Positions 22,890 to 34,870 of a stretch of 64,000 nt of DNA are shown piece after piece. The stretch spans positions 186,001 through 250,000 of the forward strand of contig JAQJVL010001100.1 in assembly GCA_035578905.1 (NCBI GenBank), read 5' to 3'. This stretch comes from Stictocephala bisonia (Eukaryota > Arthropoda > Insecta > Hemiptera > Membracidae). Made by a program: the position numbers and the translations under genes. Within the stretch, counting starts at the first letter, position 1; every line of letters begins with the position of its first letter. The notes below the pieces were generated by a model. That model did not search any database and was not told the origin of the DNA. It saw only the letters and a list, made by a program, of their open reading frames with translations.

Positions 22890-24990
22890 TTTATTAATTA
22901 CTTGCTTTCACAAATTATCATAATATAGCAAAGTATTTGTTAATCCTTTTAACATACTTCATCATCTGAGTTTTAATGATAGTTAAAGTAATTAATTAAT
23001 TATAATAATAGAAGTATAACAGTAGGCGGCAATCAACTAATAAGGGGCCATACCTGAATTATGTAAAGCTGAAATCATGTAACATACTTGTAATGGTAAT
23101 ATTAAACCCCCTAAAAAATTATATAAAGCCAACCCCCAAAAATATTTTTCTTCCAATTTAATGCATATTTTGATTTATGATAGTCATTGTGTGGGCTTTT
23201 TTAATGGGGGGGATATATTACTAACTTTAAATTTTTTAAAATCTTCTATTTTGAGGAAAATAATCAAATTTTGAGAATGAATTTTAACAAATTGTTAAGG
23301 TGTAATAGTTATGTAATACAGTGTACACCTCCCTTGTAACGGTGCATAATGCTGCTGAAATCCCCCTCCACACCTTAAGGAGTTACGTAATTAAGGGGGT
23401 CCCTAAAATTTGCAGCCGTTACCTCTCCGTTCTCTGAAACATATTTTAATTTGTTGCCTTAGTTAATGTAGGACCCTACCTTTTTAAATAAACAGTAACA
23501 TGTTCTGTTTGTGATTGACTGAAACTGTTTGTGTTGTGTAATATGCACTGTTAACAACTGATTGTTGATCGTACACTTAATGTTTCCATTTGTGTACAGA
23601 ATTTTAATTATATAGCAGGTATAAGATTGACGTAATATGTATACAATCAAATTATATTTTCTTCTTCGTGGAATTATAACAAAATGCAAATACATAATTT
23701 AACAGGTTGGTCCTTTTTCTAAAATCAATATTATATACAAGAAAATATATAAACTGCCAATAAGACAGTTTTTTAAATGTTGTTTTATTAAAATAAAATA
23801 AAATAACATTTCCAAAGTAATACCTTTTAAAATTATAAAATAATTTTTAATAATAATACCAAGGCATGCTAAACCAACGCTTTTATGAAATTGATGAAAA
23901 TTTAACAAAAAGTGTATAACGCTTTTATAAATACCATACTGATTTCTTCATGATACAATGTCCTTTTAAGAAATTATACTTTTTTCATGTACTTATTGGA
24001 TTAAAGATATACTACTATACTATGTTATAAAAATTTCACTGAAGAAAAACTATGCTATTCTTTTTAATATTTATGTCAATAATGTATGTATAATTTTAAG
24101 ATTTTTTTAACAAACTTAATTTTGGTATTATGTAGAATGAAAGGTTTGACACTAAAATATAATTGTTATTTCCTATTTAAAATTTGTATGGTACTGAAAT
24201 AGTGAAAAAGTATTCAGGTCAGGGTTTGGTGAGTGAAAAAAATATTAGAATAGGCGTTCTAAAACCGGAAAAGATGAACATTAAAGTTTTCTGAACTGTA
24301 ATGTGTGGGTATCTAACTACGTGGGATGTCATGGATATGTCAACATGTAAAGTTGCATCGAAATAAACCACATCAACTATGTGCTATTACAAGTTGGAAA
24401 ACGTAAACTAACAAAACTTCCCACCGAGACTAACCTAATAAAAAAACTAACTTAAACGCGCTTATACTTTATAACTGATTAAAAAATCCTAATCATATTA
24501 TTGATCAGGGCAAAATCTGCACAGTCTAAATATCTTCTATAAAATTTATGTGGTTTTTGATAAGTTCCACAACGATATCTTGTATGAACATTTCATTGTA
24601 TGTTTTTTATTATTTTTTTTGATTTTCCTGGGTTTTCAATGGAAAATATTTTCCTGTTTTTATCCCGCAACTTTAAAAGCTCATTGCATCAATATACATA
24701 CATTTTTTTTTTTTTTTCAAGAAAACTGTTCATTTAAAGATCAAATTGATCACCAGACTTTTGCAAGTAAAATCATGCAACCATACAATTAAAAAAAATC
24801 ACTACACTGTAAAATGAATCAAAAAAATCACTGTAGTCACTTGTATTTTTGGCATTAATTTTATGAAATTTTCAATATAGATTAGACATGACTTCATTAG
24901 GACTCTGATAGTTGTAGTATATTTTAGTCCTGTTTTCGTTTCTAATACAATAAACATTATGGGTATTGCTAGTCTTAAATTAGTGATAAG
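22890..24990. other. AT-rich stretch, possibly containing a decayed inverted-repeat element
   Basis: No gene recognised. At 23035-23110 and 23370-23420 there are weakly inverse blocks (AAGGGGCCATACCTGAATTATGTAA versus TTACGTAATTAAGGGGGTCCC), compatible with an old DNA-transposon relic. Frames at 23459-23908 and 24550-24792 are low-complexity. Confidence 0.4.
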
Positions 24991-25009
24991 AATATGAAGA
25001 TTTGCAAAG

Positions 25010-25240
25010 TGTCCGTTCACCTGTCATACGGCGCTGCCATAAGCAATGTAAATCAAATGCGGTTTCCGCGTTACTGCTACAGTCACCTGGTTGGCCTGCA
25101 CGTAGCTGGCTGGGGTCATTTCTCCTCCTGTCTTGTTTGTAATGCCAGTGCAAGAGGCGCGCCAACGTTGCATTCAATTTCACCCACCGGGCGGCCAGGG
25201 AAAGTCGCGATTACACGACCCAAAGCACATCACATGACAC
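25010..25240. other. GC-rich island of unknown nature, open in several frames
   Basis: Much richer in G+C than its surroundings, with CpG-containing words (GGCGCGCCAACGTTGC, CCACCGGGCGGCCAGGG, GTCGCGATTACACGACC). The plus frame 24994-25284 (96 codons) and two minus frames stay open across it. The minus strand has a possible donor (ATGACAG/GTGAAC at about 25018). No protein family or MAM-like pattern was recognised. It could be an unrecognised exon, a SINE-like repeat or transferred DNA. Confidence 0.4.
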
Positions 25241-26253
25241 CTCAAAGATTAATAAAGCTATATAAAATCAATCAGTATTTATAAAATATAAATAAATATA
25301 TATTCGACATCAGACACCTGAAACCACCGTTTGTCTCAAGTTCGTATCCCTTTTCAATGTCGAGAAAAAGTTACTTTAGAAAATTGATAACAGAATTTTT
25401 TTCGCAACTGAAATGTAACCTGAAACTTCGTATATGTGGCCTCATTAAAGATCCTACAAACTAGTAAAGTTTCAAAATGATCTGATTATTATTTTGACTG
25501 TAGTGAATTTTCAAACATTACAAGTCATTTGAAATTGTAGAAAAATTTTGTATTTTTTCCACTCTAACTACGAGTAAAAAAATTGTGAAGATATAAACAT
25601 ATTAAATTACCACTCATAATCGCAAAAAATAGATGAGAAAATTATGATGGTAATTTAGTTTTCCTCCGCCTTATACTTGTCACACAGTTGATGTTCAAAC
25701 TCGAGTATCGATACTTTTTGATCCGACAGTAGAAAGCATTGGAGGTTCATTATAAGCATAGCAATGGTTATCTAAGATTGAATTGATCCATCCTGTCATC
25801 TTTTTAGATAAAGAATTTGCTACCCTTATTCGTACTATCAAGTTTGCGTAAATTTACTTCATTCGTTTTTCATGTGTATCAGATTCCAATTTTAAAGTGG
25901 CAATAATTTAAGAACGATAAAGTAATATGTTAAAATACTCATTAATTATTGAATAAAAATGTTATTATTAATTAATTAATTTAATCCCAGCCTGGACACA
26001 GATAAATAACACCTGAGTGGCCTCTCGTGTACACCCAGTTTAAAAACCACTTTACTTTGTTTCACTTAATATTGGTAATAAATACTATGACATATTTGAT
26101 ATAATAATTAAGACTACATGAATAAAATTACACCAAACACGACTGAAACATGTAGAAAATAACAAGTAGTAGATGTAGATACTTAATATTATGGGTCCAA
26201 TTAATTCGCTAAATCATGATTCATTCCAAATGAAAAAGTTGGAATATTTATTA

Positions 26254-26653
26254 GGTATTTATGCACTTTCTTGCCAGTTTGTTAAGGCCAAACGCTCGAA
26301 TTCAACGCAAATTACGAATTTTTGTTGAGAAATTAGACAATTAGGATAAGTTAGGTTATGTCAGTAAAAAATGAATTTTTCGAGCTGAAAAAATAATTTT
26401 ACTACAAAACCAGTTATATATTTGTGTTCAGCATAAAAAAACACGAGAAATGGAAAAAATTGTCGAAAAATAACGATTTTTAAAAAAGTTGGTTTTTTCA
26501 TTATTAGATAAAAACTAGTTTTTCGATTTTTCGGTAAAAAACGAGTTTTCCGCGGATGAAATCAAACTCCTCAAAAGATATAAACTCATTTTTTCACCAC
26601 TTTTTTAACATGAAATCGAATTTTCAGAGGTGGCAAGAAAGTGCATAATTACC
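26254..26653. mobile_element. MITE-like element with 23-bp terminal inverted repeats (400 bp)
   Basis: The left end GGTATTTATGCACTTTCTTG (continuing CCA) and the right end TGGCAAGAAAGTGCATAATTACC are inverse complements with one mismatch. The interior is rich in TTTTTCG and CGAAAAA words, with no coding frame. The target duplication is not obvious. Confidence 0.75.
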
Positions 26654-26927
26654 ATGTATTACGTTAAAAACTATCATAGTTATTATTTCTAGTAGTAATA
26701 ATAATACAGTAATGACTAAAATAATAACTAACGTAATAATAATAAAACCGGGTTCTCCAACATATAAATGCACAGTAAAAAGGCTTGCTATATAAATTTA
26801 GGAATAACATTTGGCTTTAACGTTGAAAGAACAATTAAATCGTTAAGAATAAAAAATATACTGGCTTATACATAATACGTGAAGCCTTTTTTGTCAACGC
26901 AACTGCTCACTAATTTCTCCATCAATT

Positions 26928-27340
26928 TAACGCTTAAGGTGTCAAAAAATTTGCCTCTATTCGTAGTTGTGCAATAAGGTTTCAATTGTTCAATATGTTT
27001 ACCATGAATGATACAGGAATCCCTCAAAGTACGAGTTTAAGCCTTAAGAATAACATGGAGAGAGATGTAAATTAGTCAAAATATAACAGCTTTTAGAATG
27101 TACACAATGATGTTTATAATATTGAGAAGGTTAATAGATCCTGATCTTAGTAATAGCATTGGGTGTTTGTATTTAAACTGTAAATAGGTTGAAACTCAAG
27201 TGCAATGTGTGGGCTACTAGAAATAAATGTACATACTGTATTATAATTTTACTTCATATAGTTTAACCACTAATATTTGCTATCAAAAGTCGTATGCCGA
27301 GGCCGAAGGCCGAGGGAGGAGGTTTCTCCAAGTTTACGTA
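26928..27340 (+). repeat. Dispersed repeat family 'GCCGAGG', copy 1 (left part)
   Basis: AAGGTGTCAAAAAATTTGCC, CTATTCGTAGTTGTGCAATAAGG, CAATATGTTTACC and CCTCAAAG recur at 35190-35290. The right end CAAAAGTCGTATGCCGAGGCC, GAAGGCCGAGG and TTTCTCCAAGTTTACG corresponds to 35750-35830. Not coding. The class of mobile element is unknown. Confidence 0.65.
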
Positions 27341-27560
27341 TCGTTTTTACTGCCGCTGAAAGGTACAGTATACAGCGCCTGCGCTGCGTCGCCTGCTTTG
27401 TAGCGGTAACCCGGTGAACACGTGCACAGTTTTGTAGTGTAGTAGCGAGACGTTCTTCTACAAGGCCTGTACTGACAGGTGAACGTGGAACTGAGAGTAG
27501 AGAGTGCGCATGTCCAAGTACCGAACTGGTGAAAAACTCATTAGCTTGTCATCAGTTTAA
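27341..27560. other. CpG-containing non-coding stretch
   Basis: Moderately GC-rich sequence (AGCGCCTGCGCTGCGTCGCC, CCCGGTGAACACGTGC) in otherwise AT-rich DNA, with no open frame. It could be part of a repeat or a regulatory region. Nothing more can be said. Confidence 0.3.
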
Positions 27561-28377
27561 GTTATATTATTCATAGCGTTGTAAATTTTATATGGTATAT
27601 TTTGGAAAGAACACATCTTGTTTTTTTTTTTTTCTCAAAATACTCCGAATTTGTTTTTAAGTTCATACAAAATTACCCAATTTTATAAGTGTTTTGAGAA
27701 AAAAGCTTGAAAAAAAGATAATGTGCTCTATTCAAAAATTATCAAAACGCACGTAGGTTAGTAAGAGTAATATACTGGAGGTGATTCCATTATTCATTTT
27801 CCAGTTCAGGACTAATATTGTTTATTTTAATGTTAGTCTTCACGACTATCGAATTATTTTAATCGATTTAATGTGAGAGAAAAGAAATCGGTTAATTTAC
27901 ATGATGTAAACACCCTCACTAAACAGAAACAAATGTTCGTTGTTAATGTCATCTTCATCTTTCTTGTTTTAGCTTGGTGATGGGCGATTGCGAGATGTTC
28001 CGATTTTCGAAATGTCCAGTTTCGAAAGTTATTGGTTTTCAAATGAATTCATTCGTGTTTTGTGTTCTTTGTCAATCTCGGCTGGATGGTACGGCAATAT
28101 ATTAAAGATACAGCTGTTTAATTTTCATGTTCAGACTTTTATCGGTTTAAATTGTCTGTAGCTAACCTTCAATAATAATTAAGAACTATCTCAACCATTT
28201 CTATATACTATAAAGCTCGACGTAGTAACTCACTCAACTCACTGACACTAAATGTTGAGGCACTTCCTGGCGTCCTACCCCCCCCCTCACATACGTATAC
28301 TTGAATTTAAGCTCGGTCTGAAACCTCCAGGAAAATTAACAAAAGTTTACTTGTTTCGCTCATAAACAAGTTGTAGA

Positions 28378-28610
28378 TTACAAGTACAGTGGCATTGACC
28401 CACCCGCCCCCCCATACAAATACAGTGATATTGACCCACCCATACAGGTACGGTGGTATTAACCCACCCGCCCACCCATACAGGTACGGTGGTATTGTAA
28501 GTTTAGCTTATAAAGCTGGGTTTAAATCAGCTATGCATAGCCCCACCCGCCCGCCCTTACAAGTACAGTGGCATTGACCCGCCCGCCCGCCCATACAAGT
28601 ACAGTGATAA
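28378..28610. repeat. Dispersed 36-bp minisatellite, locus 4
   Basis: At least five degenerate units, e.g. TTGACCCACCCGCCC, CATACAGGTACGGTGGTATT and TACAAGTACAGTGGCATTGA. Some are shortened, and a unique insert (GTAAGTTTAGCTTATAAAGC) lies in the middle. Confidence 0.9.
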
Positions 28611-28619
28611 GTACTGGCG

Positions 28620-29630
28620 GTCTTTTTTCACCCCAAAACTGCCCTAATGTATTTCTTATGGGAAAATCACTAAAAAGAAGTTTTTATTACCCAAGTTGAG
28701 AAAAATCTTGAGTAAAATTTTCAAACCTTCACAGTTCTCCACGCGTAACAAACGCGCACCTTATATATGAATGTAGGCTTAATAAATAAAAAATTTAGAG
28801 TATCGGGGACCCAACAACTGAAATTTTTTAAATGTAATCATTTTTTAAACTGATCTTATCTACTCAAGTGAGGTATCAATTTAAAGCTATTTCTCTCCTG
28901 AATCCAAAAACAACATCAGATTTTGAACAGGGTAAATATTAAGGGGTATGCCCCTAAAAAAAAAAAAAAAAAAAAAAACTTCTAATACCAGTAAAAGAGC
29001 AGTACCGGTACTGAAATAAAACTTCCAAGTGGGGTATCAAACTATAGGTATGTATCTCATAAATTACATTTTACCATTACACCTTGGAAAAGACGACGTT
29101 TAAGAGTTCTGTATCCCCTCCTAAATAAAAAATATGCTCCAAAACCCAAAATTGAGTAATGTTAAACTAATACACCCAAGTGGGATATCAAAATAAAGTT
29201 ATTATACTCTTAAATACTAATTTACCAACAGATTTTAGAAAAGGCTATGTTTAGGGGCTCTACTGTCCCAAAAACCAAAATTAATGGTCATATTGGTTAA
29301 CAATCCTGGCGAGGTTGTGGGCCGATCTTTTTCACGAGGCTACATGCCGAGATCCAAGAATGGGACTGTAGCAGTGTTCGGAACTGAGGCCGCAGGCCGA
29401 ACTTTCCCCTGCGAGGTCGTAAACCGAGTTCAACAGAGGCCTGTAGCAGAGCGTCTTAGCGAGGCCGTAGATCAAGCTCCCACACGGACCGCAGGCCGAG
29501 TTCCTCAAAGGGACTAAAGGTAAGTTCCCAGGCGAGACTGCAGGCTGAGCTTACCTCACGAGCGCAGCAAATGACAACGGGGTTGGCACGCGAAGCGTGC
29601 AGGGGTATCCCCTAGTAGTTTATCAAAAGT
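28620..29630 (+). repeat. Dispersed repeat family 'GCCGAGG', copy 2 (long) with internal 'GAGGCCGCAGGCCGA' array
   Basis: The segment at 29300-29560 is a degenerate tandem of about 30-45-bp units built on CGAGGCCGCAGGCCGAACTT, GAGGTCGTAAACCGAGTT and GAGGCCGTAGATCAAGCTC. It is followed by GCACGCGAAGCGTGCAGGGG. The left part has three spaced CCAAGTGGGATATCAAA or CAAGTGAGGTATCAAT motifs. An inverted related copy is at 41620-41880. The 77-codon frame over the array is repeat-derived. Confidence 0.75.
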
Positions 29631-30354
29631 TAACAAGACTGTTCATATTTGTGCATTCGCTTTGAAAATTTCGAATGCAAAATATTCATTCGAATAGTTC
29701 TAATTTTCGAAACGTTTCGATTTTACCATTCACAATCGCCCGTCACTACTTTTGCTTCATCAGGTAGTTGAATGGTTGAAGACTGGTGAGTGGTATAACG
29801 AAATGATTATATAAACACCTTCTTTTACTATAAATTATTTTGTTTATTGGACTTTTTGGAAAAGATTTCTAATGTCGTACCTCACCGGTTAAATTGAGCA
29901 GTCCATTCCTCCATTCATTTGTGGAGGCCGAGTGCCAGTCAATTAAACAGTTTTTGTGAATCAGACATTTTACAATTAGTTTATTATATACTTACGTTTG
30001 AGAAGATTAAAATATATAACTTACTAATAATATAGATAGCAAAAAAATTAAACAAATAAGTTGACATCAAAATTATTGACTATTACTGAATATGTTTATG
30101 GCAGTACAAACTAATTTAATGTAATAATTTAAGAATGAAATAAAAAATACAAAATTGTTATTGAATTTAAACAATTTCAATAGTTAAATTGAGTGATATA
30201 GGCTATAGGCCTACCAAATACACCCATTCATACACTCAAACACACCACGAACGTTCATATCTCATGATCCCTAACATAATTATATTTAATACATTAAATA
30301 ATAACAATACCATTCATTCAATATACAATTGTACATATACGCGCAACCAAACAT

Positions 30355-30720
30355 AATAATAATAATAATAATAATCCTTTTATTGCAAACAAACATTTAA
30401 CATAAATGTATCACAATCGTCAGGTGGTAAATAAATATATAAATATAGACAAATAAAACATATAGACAAATAAAACATTCATTCACATCAAGGTCGCAAT
30501 CAAACATACAAAGATATTTCATACATTCTTAGTCTAATGGTGATTAGTCACTCAGATACAGTCCACAATCTCAGTTTTGAACTTTATTACAATTAATTTT
30601 TAATTTGCCCAGCGGCCAGTCATAAACTCATCAACTGAATAAAATGATTTTGACAACAAAAATCGTTTCAAACGAGTTTTAAATATATTCGGAGAGTTAA
30701 TATTTTTAATGCTACATATC
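30355..30720 (-). mobile_element. 5'-truncated non-LTR retrotransposon 3' end, minus strand
   Basis: On the minus strand the sequence begins with codons NINSPNIFKTRLKRFLLSKS, FYSVDEFMTGRW and a stop. F-K-T-R-L-K-x-x-L-L-S...F/Y-Y-S/N-V/I-D/N-E-F is the last block of jockey/CR1-like ORF2, and the same block is seen at 59222-59500. The UTR ends in TTTGCAATAAAAGGATTATT with an (ATT)n tail at about 30355-30375. Only the last 40 or so codons remain. Confidence 0.8.
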
Positions 30721-30729
30721 ACCACTCAT

Positions 30730-31200
30730 GCACAATCACAACAAGCAAACATTCCAAAGCACCATTCATACTTCCAAGTACTTGAACAAATTCCTGCACA
30801 TAATAAAACATACATAGCAGTACAAATATATGAAACTATTAAACTAAAAGCGTAATTAGTGAGTGTTTTAACAATAAAATTTAATTAATTAATTTCAATA
30901 TATTATTTAAAATACAATAACTGCTCCACTGAAGTCATCACTTGGTGATGGGAACAAAATCCATTCCATACTATATTAAATTTTTCTTGTTTTAACAAAC
31001 AAAATCCTTCCAATGCAACTATAAGTGATTAAAATACAACAAGTAATATTCAGATTGATTTAAGATCATTAATTATAAGTTATAGCTATATAATGACAAA
31101 ACGGTATTGCTAGTTGCTACAGACACAAATATCATAGATATGATTAGAAGGAGCGTTGTCTTATTGAGTCTTTTTTACATTTTATTTCAGATGACAAAAT
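30730..31200. other. AT-rich stretch, nothing recognised
   Basis: No open frame, repeat or conserved motif recognised. Confidence 0.5.
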
Positions 31201-31259
31201 ATTTTGGAAATAATTTTATGATGCAGTATGCATTATTATTTAGCTGGTGATATTGGCAG

Positions 31260-31508
31260 CACTGTTACCTAGGGAAGGATCGTTCCCGCCATAACGACCT
31301 TGTTTCCTGTCATTTCCTCACTTCCGCGACACTACACCTCCTTCATTTCAATCACTTCCGGAAATATTTCTAGATTCGCCTCATTTCACATCCTATCAGT
31401 TTGGGTAGAGCCGTTTCATGGCAGATTTATTTTGCACTTTAGTCCCCATATTTGGCGAAATGTGATTCAGTAATTTAATAATATGCCGCATTCAACATGG
31501 CTGTCAAG
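31260..31508 (+). promoter_or_regulatory. Candidate promoter and first coding exon (speculative)
   Basis: The stretch at 31275-31390 has ETS-like ACTTCCG words (CACTTCCGCGACA, CACTTCCGGAAAT). Downstream, CAACATGGCTGTCAAG/GTCAGT places an ATG in good context (31497) four codons before a consensus-like donor. Read through, the frame is an 18-codon ORF starting MAVKVSNFFSN. The same block is duplicated at 32203. No downstream exon was identified on the plus strand, so this is a suggestion only. Confidence 0.25.
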
Positions 31509-31628
31509 GTCAGTAATTTTTTCTCAAATATTGTCATCATTTTGTCAAAGTAAGAAATGTAGATATAAATATTTATGAGAGCTGAGTGTATTATTTAAAA
31601 AAATTAGTTTACTAATATAAAAAAAGCT
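31459..31628. repeat. Direct duplication flanking the 26-bp array, left copy
   Basis: About 167 bp, almost identical to 32203-32372, from AATGTGATTCAGTAATTTAA to TTAGTTTACTAA and AAAAAGCT. Confidence 0.93.
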
Positions 31629-31634
31629 GAAGAA

Positions 31635-31946
31635 AATTGGACTGGCTGTCTTCGTTAGTTAATTGGACTGGCTGTCTTCGTTAGTTAATTGGACTGGCTG
31701 TCTTCGTTAGTTAATTGGACTGGCTGTCTTCGTTAGTTAATTGGACTGGCTGTCTTCGTTAGTTAATTGGACTGGCTGTCTTCGTTAGTTAATTGGACTG
31801 GCTGTCTTCGTTAGTTAATTGGACTGGCTGTCTTCGTTAGTTAATTGGACTGGCTTTCTTCGTTAGTTAATTGGACTGGCTGTCTTCGTTAGTTAATTGG
31901 ACTGGCTGTCTTCGTTAGTTAATTGGACTGGCTGTCTTCGTTAGTT
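31635..31946. repeat. 26-bp tandem repeat, 12 copies
   Basis: Twelve head-to-tail units of AATTGGACTGGCTGTCTTCG plus TTAGTT, each 26 bp, with one substitution (GGCTTTCTT in copy 9). The homogeneity means recent expansion. No spacers, so it is not CRISPR-like. Confidence 0.99.
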
Positions 31947-32202
31947 AATTAATTTCATGAAGTTACTCAATGATGATTACACTTCTGACGTAATCAAAGG
32001 AACCCTTTTAATCTGATAGGTCCTAGACATCTTTATTCTGACACTTCCAAGTTTTTAAACTCTTTAAAGCATAGGTTCTACCTCTTTATGTGATTTTGGA
32101 ATGAAGAAATACTACGTTTTTGTTGTTAATACATTTTTACAAAATCAACAATAAATAATACTTATTTATTGGTGAGTTTGTAAAAATTTATTAACAACGA
32201 GG

Positions 32203-32372
32203 AATGTGATTCAGTAATTTAATAATATGCCGCATTTAACATGGCTGTCAAGGTCAGTAATTTCTTCTCAAATATTGTCATCATTTTGTCAAAGTAAGTA
32301 ATATAGATATAAATATTTATGAGAGCTGAGTGTATTATTTAAAAAAATTAGTTTACTAAAATATAAAAAGCT
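32203..32372. repeat. Direct duplication flanking the 26-bp array, right copy
   Basis: Second copy of 31459-31628. It keeps the ATGGCTGTCAAG/GTCAGT block (ATG at 32241) and the same 18-codon frame, with a silent TTT to TTC change. Confidence 0.93.
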
Positions 32373-33097
32373 TCAAACTCCATCTGAAATTTACAACTAC
32401 GTTTTTTTTATTATTATTATTATTTTTTTTTTTTAATATCCAACGTGATAACTAACAGAAGCAAACATTACGAAAAAAACGAAAAATGGCCTTTTTTAAT
32501 CACACACATTTAACATTACTAAAAATCATTCAGAAGAAATTATAATCATAAATGTAACAAGCAGTTCTACTTAGGCCTATATAAGAATATTTTGTACCCA
32601 AAATCAATCGCATAATCATTCCCAGCTTTTATGATTATAATATAATTACTGCCACATGCACAGTTTTAAGTGTTGAAGAAGGCCTATAGATATTAACTAT
32701 CTCAGTTTAATAGCAGTTACCAAATAATTATTATTGTAAATAGCAGTAAATAATATGGGTAAGCAACATTTAATTTAATTTTCTCTCAATCTGTATACAA
32801 TATCAAATGATTTTTTCAAACTTTCAAATTTTGTCTTTAATTTTAACATACTTAATTTTATTCTTACAGTCTTACATATGAGACGCCGACAACGTTGATG
32901 GTATTTTAAGGCGAATATGAATGGGTGTGTGATTCATATTGTGGTTTTAGATATAGAGTTACAATGTCCGGGGAAAGGTTCAATTTTCTTATTAACTGTT
33001 TACGGTTCAATGAAAAGGAGACCAGAGAAGAAAAAAAAGCAAGTTGGCTTCAATTAAAGAAATATGGGAAATACAAGTCAAGAACTGCAAAGAATTG

Positions 33098-33272
33098 ACT
33101 TAATACACCCGCCCGCCTATACACGTACAGTAGTATTGACCCACTCGCCCGCCAAAACATGTACAGTAGTATTGGCGGGTAGATATACACGTTCAGTGGT
33201 ACTGACCCACCTACACATACACGTACAATGGTATTCGCCGACCCACCCATCCATACACGTACAGTGTTATTC
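33098..33272. repeat. Dispersed 36-bp minisatellite, locus 5
   Basis: About five units (ACCCGCCCGCCTATACACG, TACAGTAGTATTGACCCAC, CCACCTACACATACACGTAC, CCCACCCATCCATACACGTA), degenerate in length. SINE-like copy D begins directly after it. Confidence 0.9.
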
Positions 33273-33274
33273 TG

Positions 33275-33652
33275 AGTGTGGATATGAGTGTGGATGAGTG
33301 TAGTCTGGTTACTAACTGAGTTCAACTGTTCCTCAGAAAGGGCAATTTATTAATAGCCCAACAGCCAGGGCAACTAAGGGACCTACAGCTTTACGTGGAA
33401 TCCTAACCACGTAGTGCTGGTCTGATTTTCAGCTAATTGATAAGCCTAATACTCAGTTATCTCCTCCACACAATGACTACCACCCAACATGGACACTCCA
33501 GACTTATCTAGTAGTGTCCACACCGATAGCAACCACTGAGCGACGCCATGTTGGTATTAAGAGGACCGAGCATCCAACCTATCGCCTACAATCTCCCAAA
33601 CACTTTGTCCCCATGTAGCTGGGTTACAGCACTGCGCCACCAGTGCCGACAT
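33275..33652 (+). repeat. Dispersed SINE-like repeat, copy D
   Basis: Landmarks are GTTACTAACTGAGTTCAACTG, GGGACCTACAGCTTTACGTGG, TCTGATTTTCAGCTAATTGA, CCACCCAACATGGACACTCC, GACTTATCTAGTAGTGTCCA and GTAGCTGGGTTACAGCACTG, ending in CGCCACCAGTGCCGAC. This last block on the other strand reads GTCGGCACTGGTGGCGCAGT. Confidence 0.78.
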
Positions 33653-33659
33653 ATTAGGT

Positions 33660-34590
33660 TAGGTACATTATATGCTATGTCTCAAATTGTTTTTTGTGGA
33701 TCATACAGCCTAGACTAACTTACAGATTGTATATTTGGTTAGGCTGTTTACTGTAATTGAAGTTAACTTTCCACACACGATCAAAACTCAAAATTCTCAA
33801 GAAGTTAATTTCAAAAGGTGCGTAGAAACATTATTTCAACCATTGTAAAGAATCAATAACACATGAGCAGAATCAAACTAAACATATTTAAAAATGTTTT
33901 TAAACATGTAGAAAGACAAAATCGAAGAAGAAACAAATAAATGCATAAAAAAATAAGAGCAATAAATAAAACATAGTAAGTATTAAAACTGAAGAATGTT
34001 TATTTAAAAACTCTAGTTGTTGTTTTACATAAGAAAAAATTAAGTTCACTTTATTATTTTTTTAATTTGTCTATTAATCTAAGACATTTCAATAGACAAA
34101 TTAAGCGCAAAAGCAAACTGTCATAAAATTACGCTATAAAAAGGATTTTGACTCTGGGCAATGTTAATTATCTGATCCAAATTGGTTGCTAGGCCTACAA
34201 GAGTATTATTTACATATATGTACCAAATTAATATTAATAGACTGCGTTAAATCTTTAAATAGTAAATATAATAAACAAACACTCAATCACAAAAAATCAA
34301 CCACGCTAGAAGTTAATCTAGATAGTTGTTTATTATAAATTTAATGCTAATACGCTGCCAAAAGCACTCCTAGGTTTCACTCGTATATTATCGTATTAAA
34401 ATGTGCATCTTCATGTACACGTCGTCTATTTTGATTTACACTTTAATTGTATTTCGGTTAAAAAAATTTAATTGGTTGCTCAGCATGTGGAAGATTTCAT
34501 TTATAGAATCTGAACATCTGGTTATCATCAGTTCAGAGCAATGATCCTCGTAGATATTGTAAAGGGAGGGGAGGGGTGATAGGCTAGATA
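33660..34590. other. AT-rich stretch, nothing recognised
   Basis: No coding frame, repeat array or recognisable mobile element. Confidence 0.5.
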
Positions 34591-34599
34591 AGGTGATCA

Positions 34600-34870
34600 G
34601 TTATTGAGAAGATGTGATTTCCTGCCGTAGAAGGAGTTAGGTTAGGCCGGGCCTCGCGCGCACACGCGGACTCATTGATTGTTGGCTGCAGCGAACAGCA
34701 GCAGTAGCAACCCTTTGGCATCAGCATTCAGCCTCAGCACTGAATCTGAGTCACTCTTTGCAACTTGGAGAATATCCTCTGATTATAATTTAACCTACGC
34801 TGTTCCATGGGCCTGAACGCCTGTGAGGTTTCTTGAGCAGAGCTAGGTTCCTTTGTACTGTTAAAAGCAT
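34600..34870. promoter_or_regulatory. CpG-containing region, possible promoter or 5' UTR (speculative)
   Basis: GC-rich, CpG-containing stretch (GGCCGGGCCTCGCGCGCACA, CGCGGACTCATTG) next to CAG-rich sequence (GCAGCGAACAGCAGCAGTAG), with GAATCTGAGTCACTC and TGGGCCTGAACGCC following. No long frame. It could be a 5' non-coding exon or promoter on either strand, for example of the minus-strand Alk-like gene, but direct evidence is lacking. Confidence 0.25.

Noticed and set aside
29284..29517. 77-codon frame with repeated E-V-x-x-R phrase as a possible gene
   Set aside because: It is the coding shadow of a GC-rich tandem module in a dispersed repeat.
31635..31946. Regular 26-bp repeats resembling a CRISPR array
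   Set aside because: Head-to-tail units with no unique spacers, in eukaryotic DNA.
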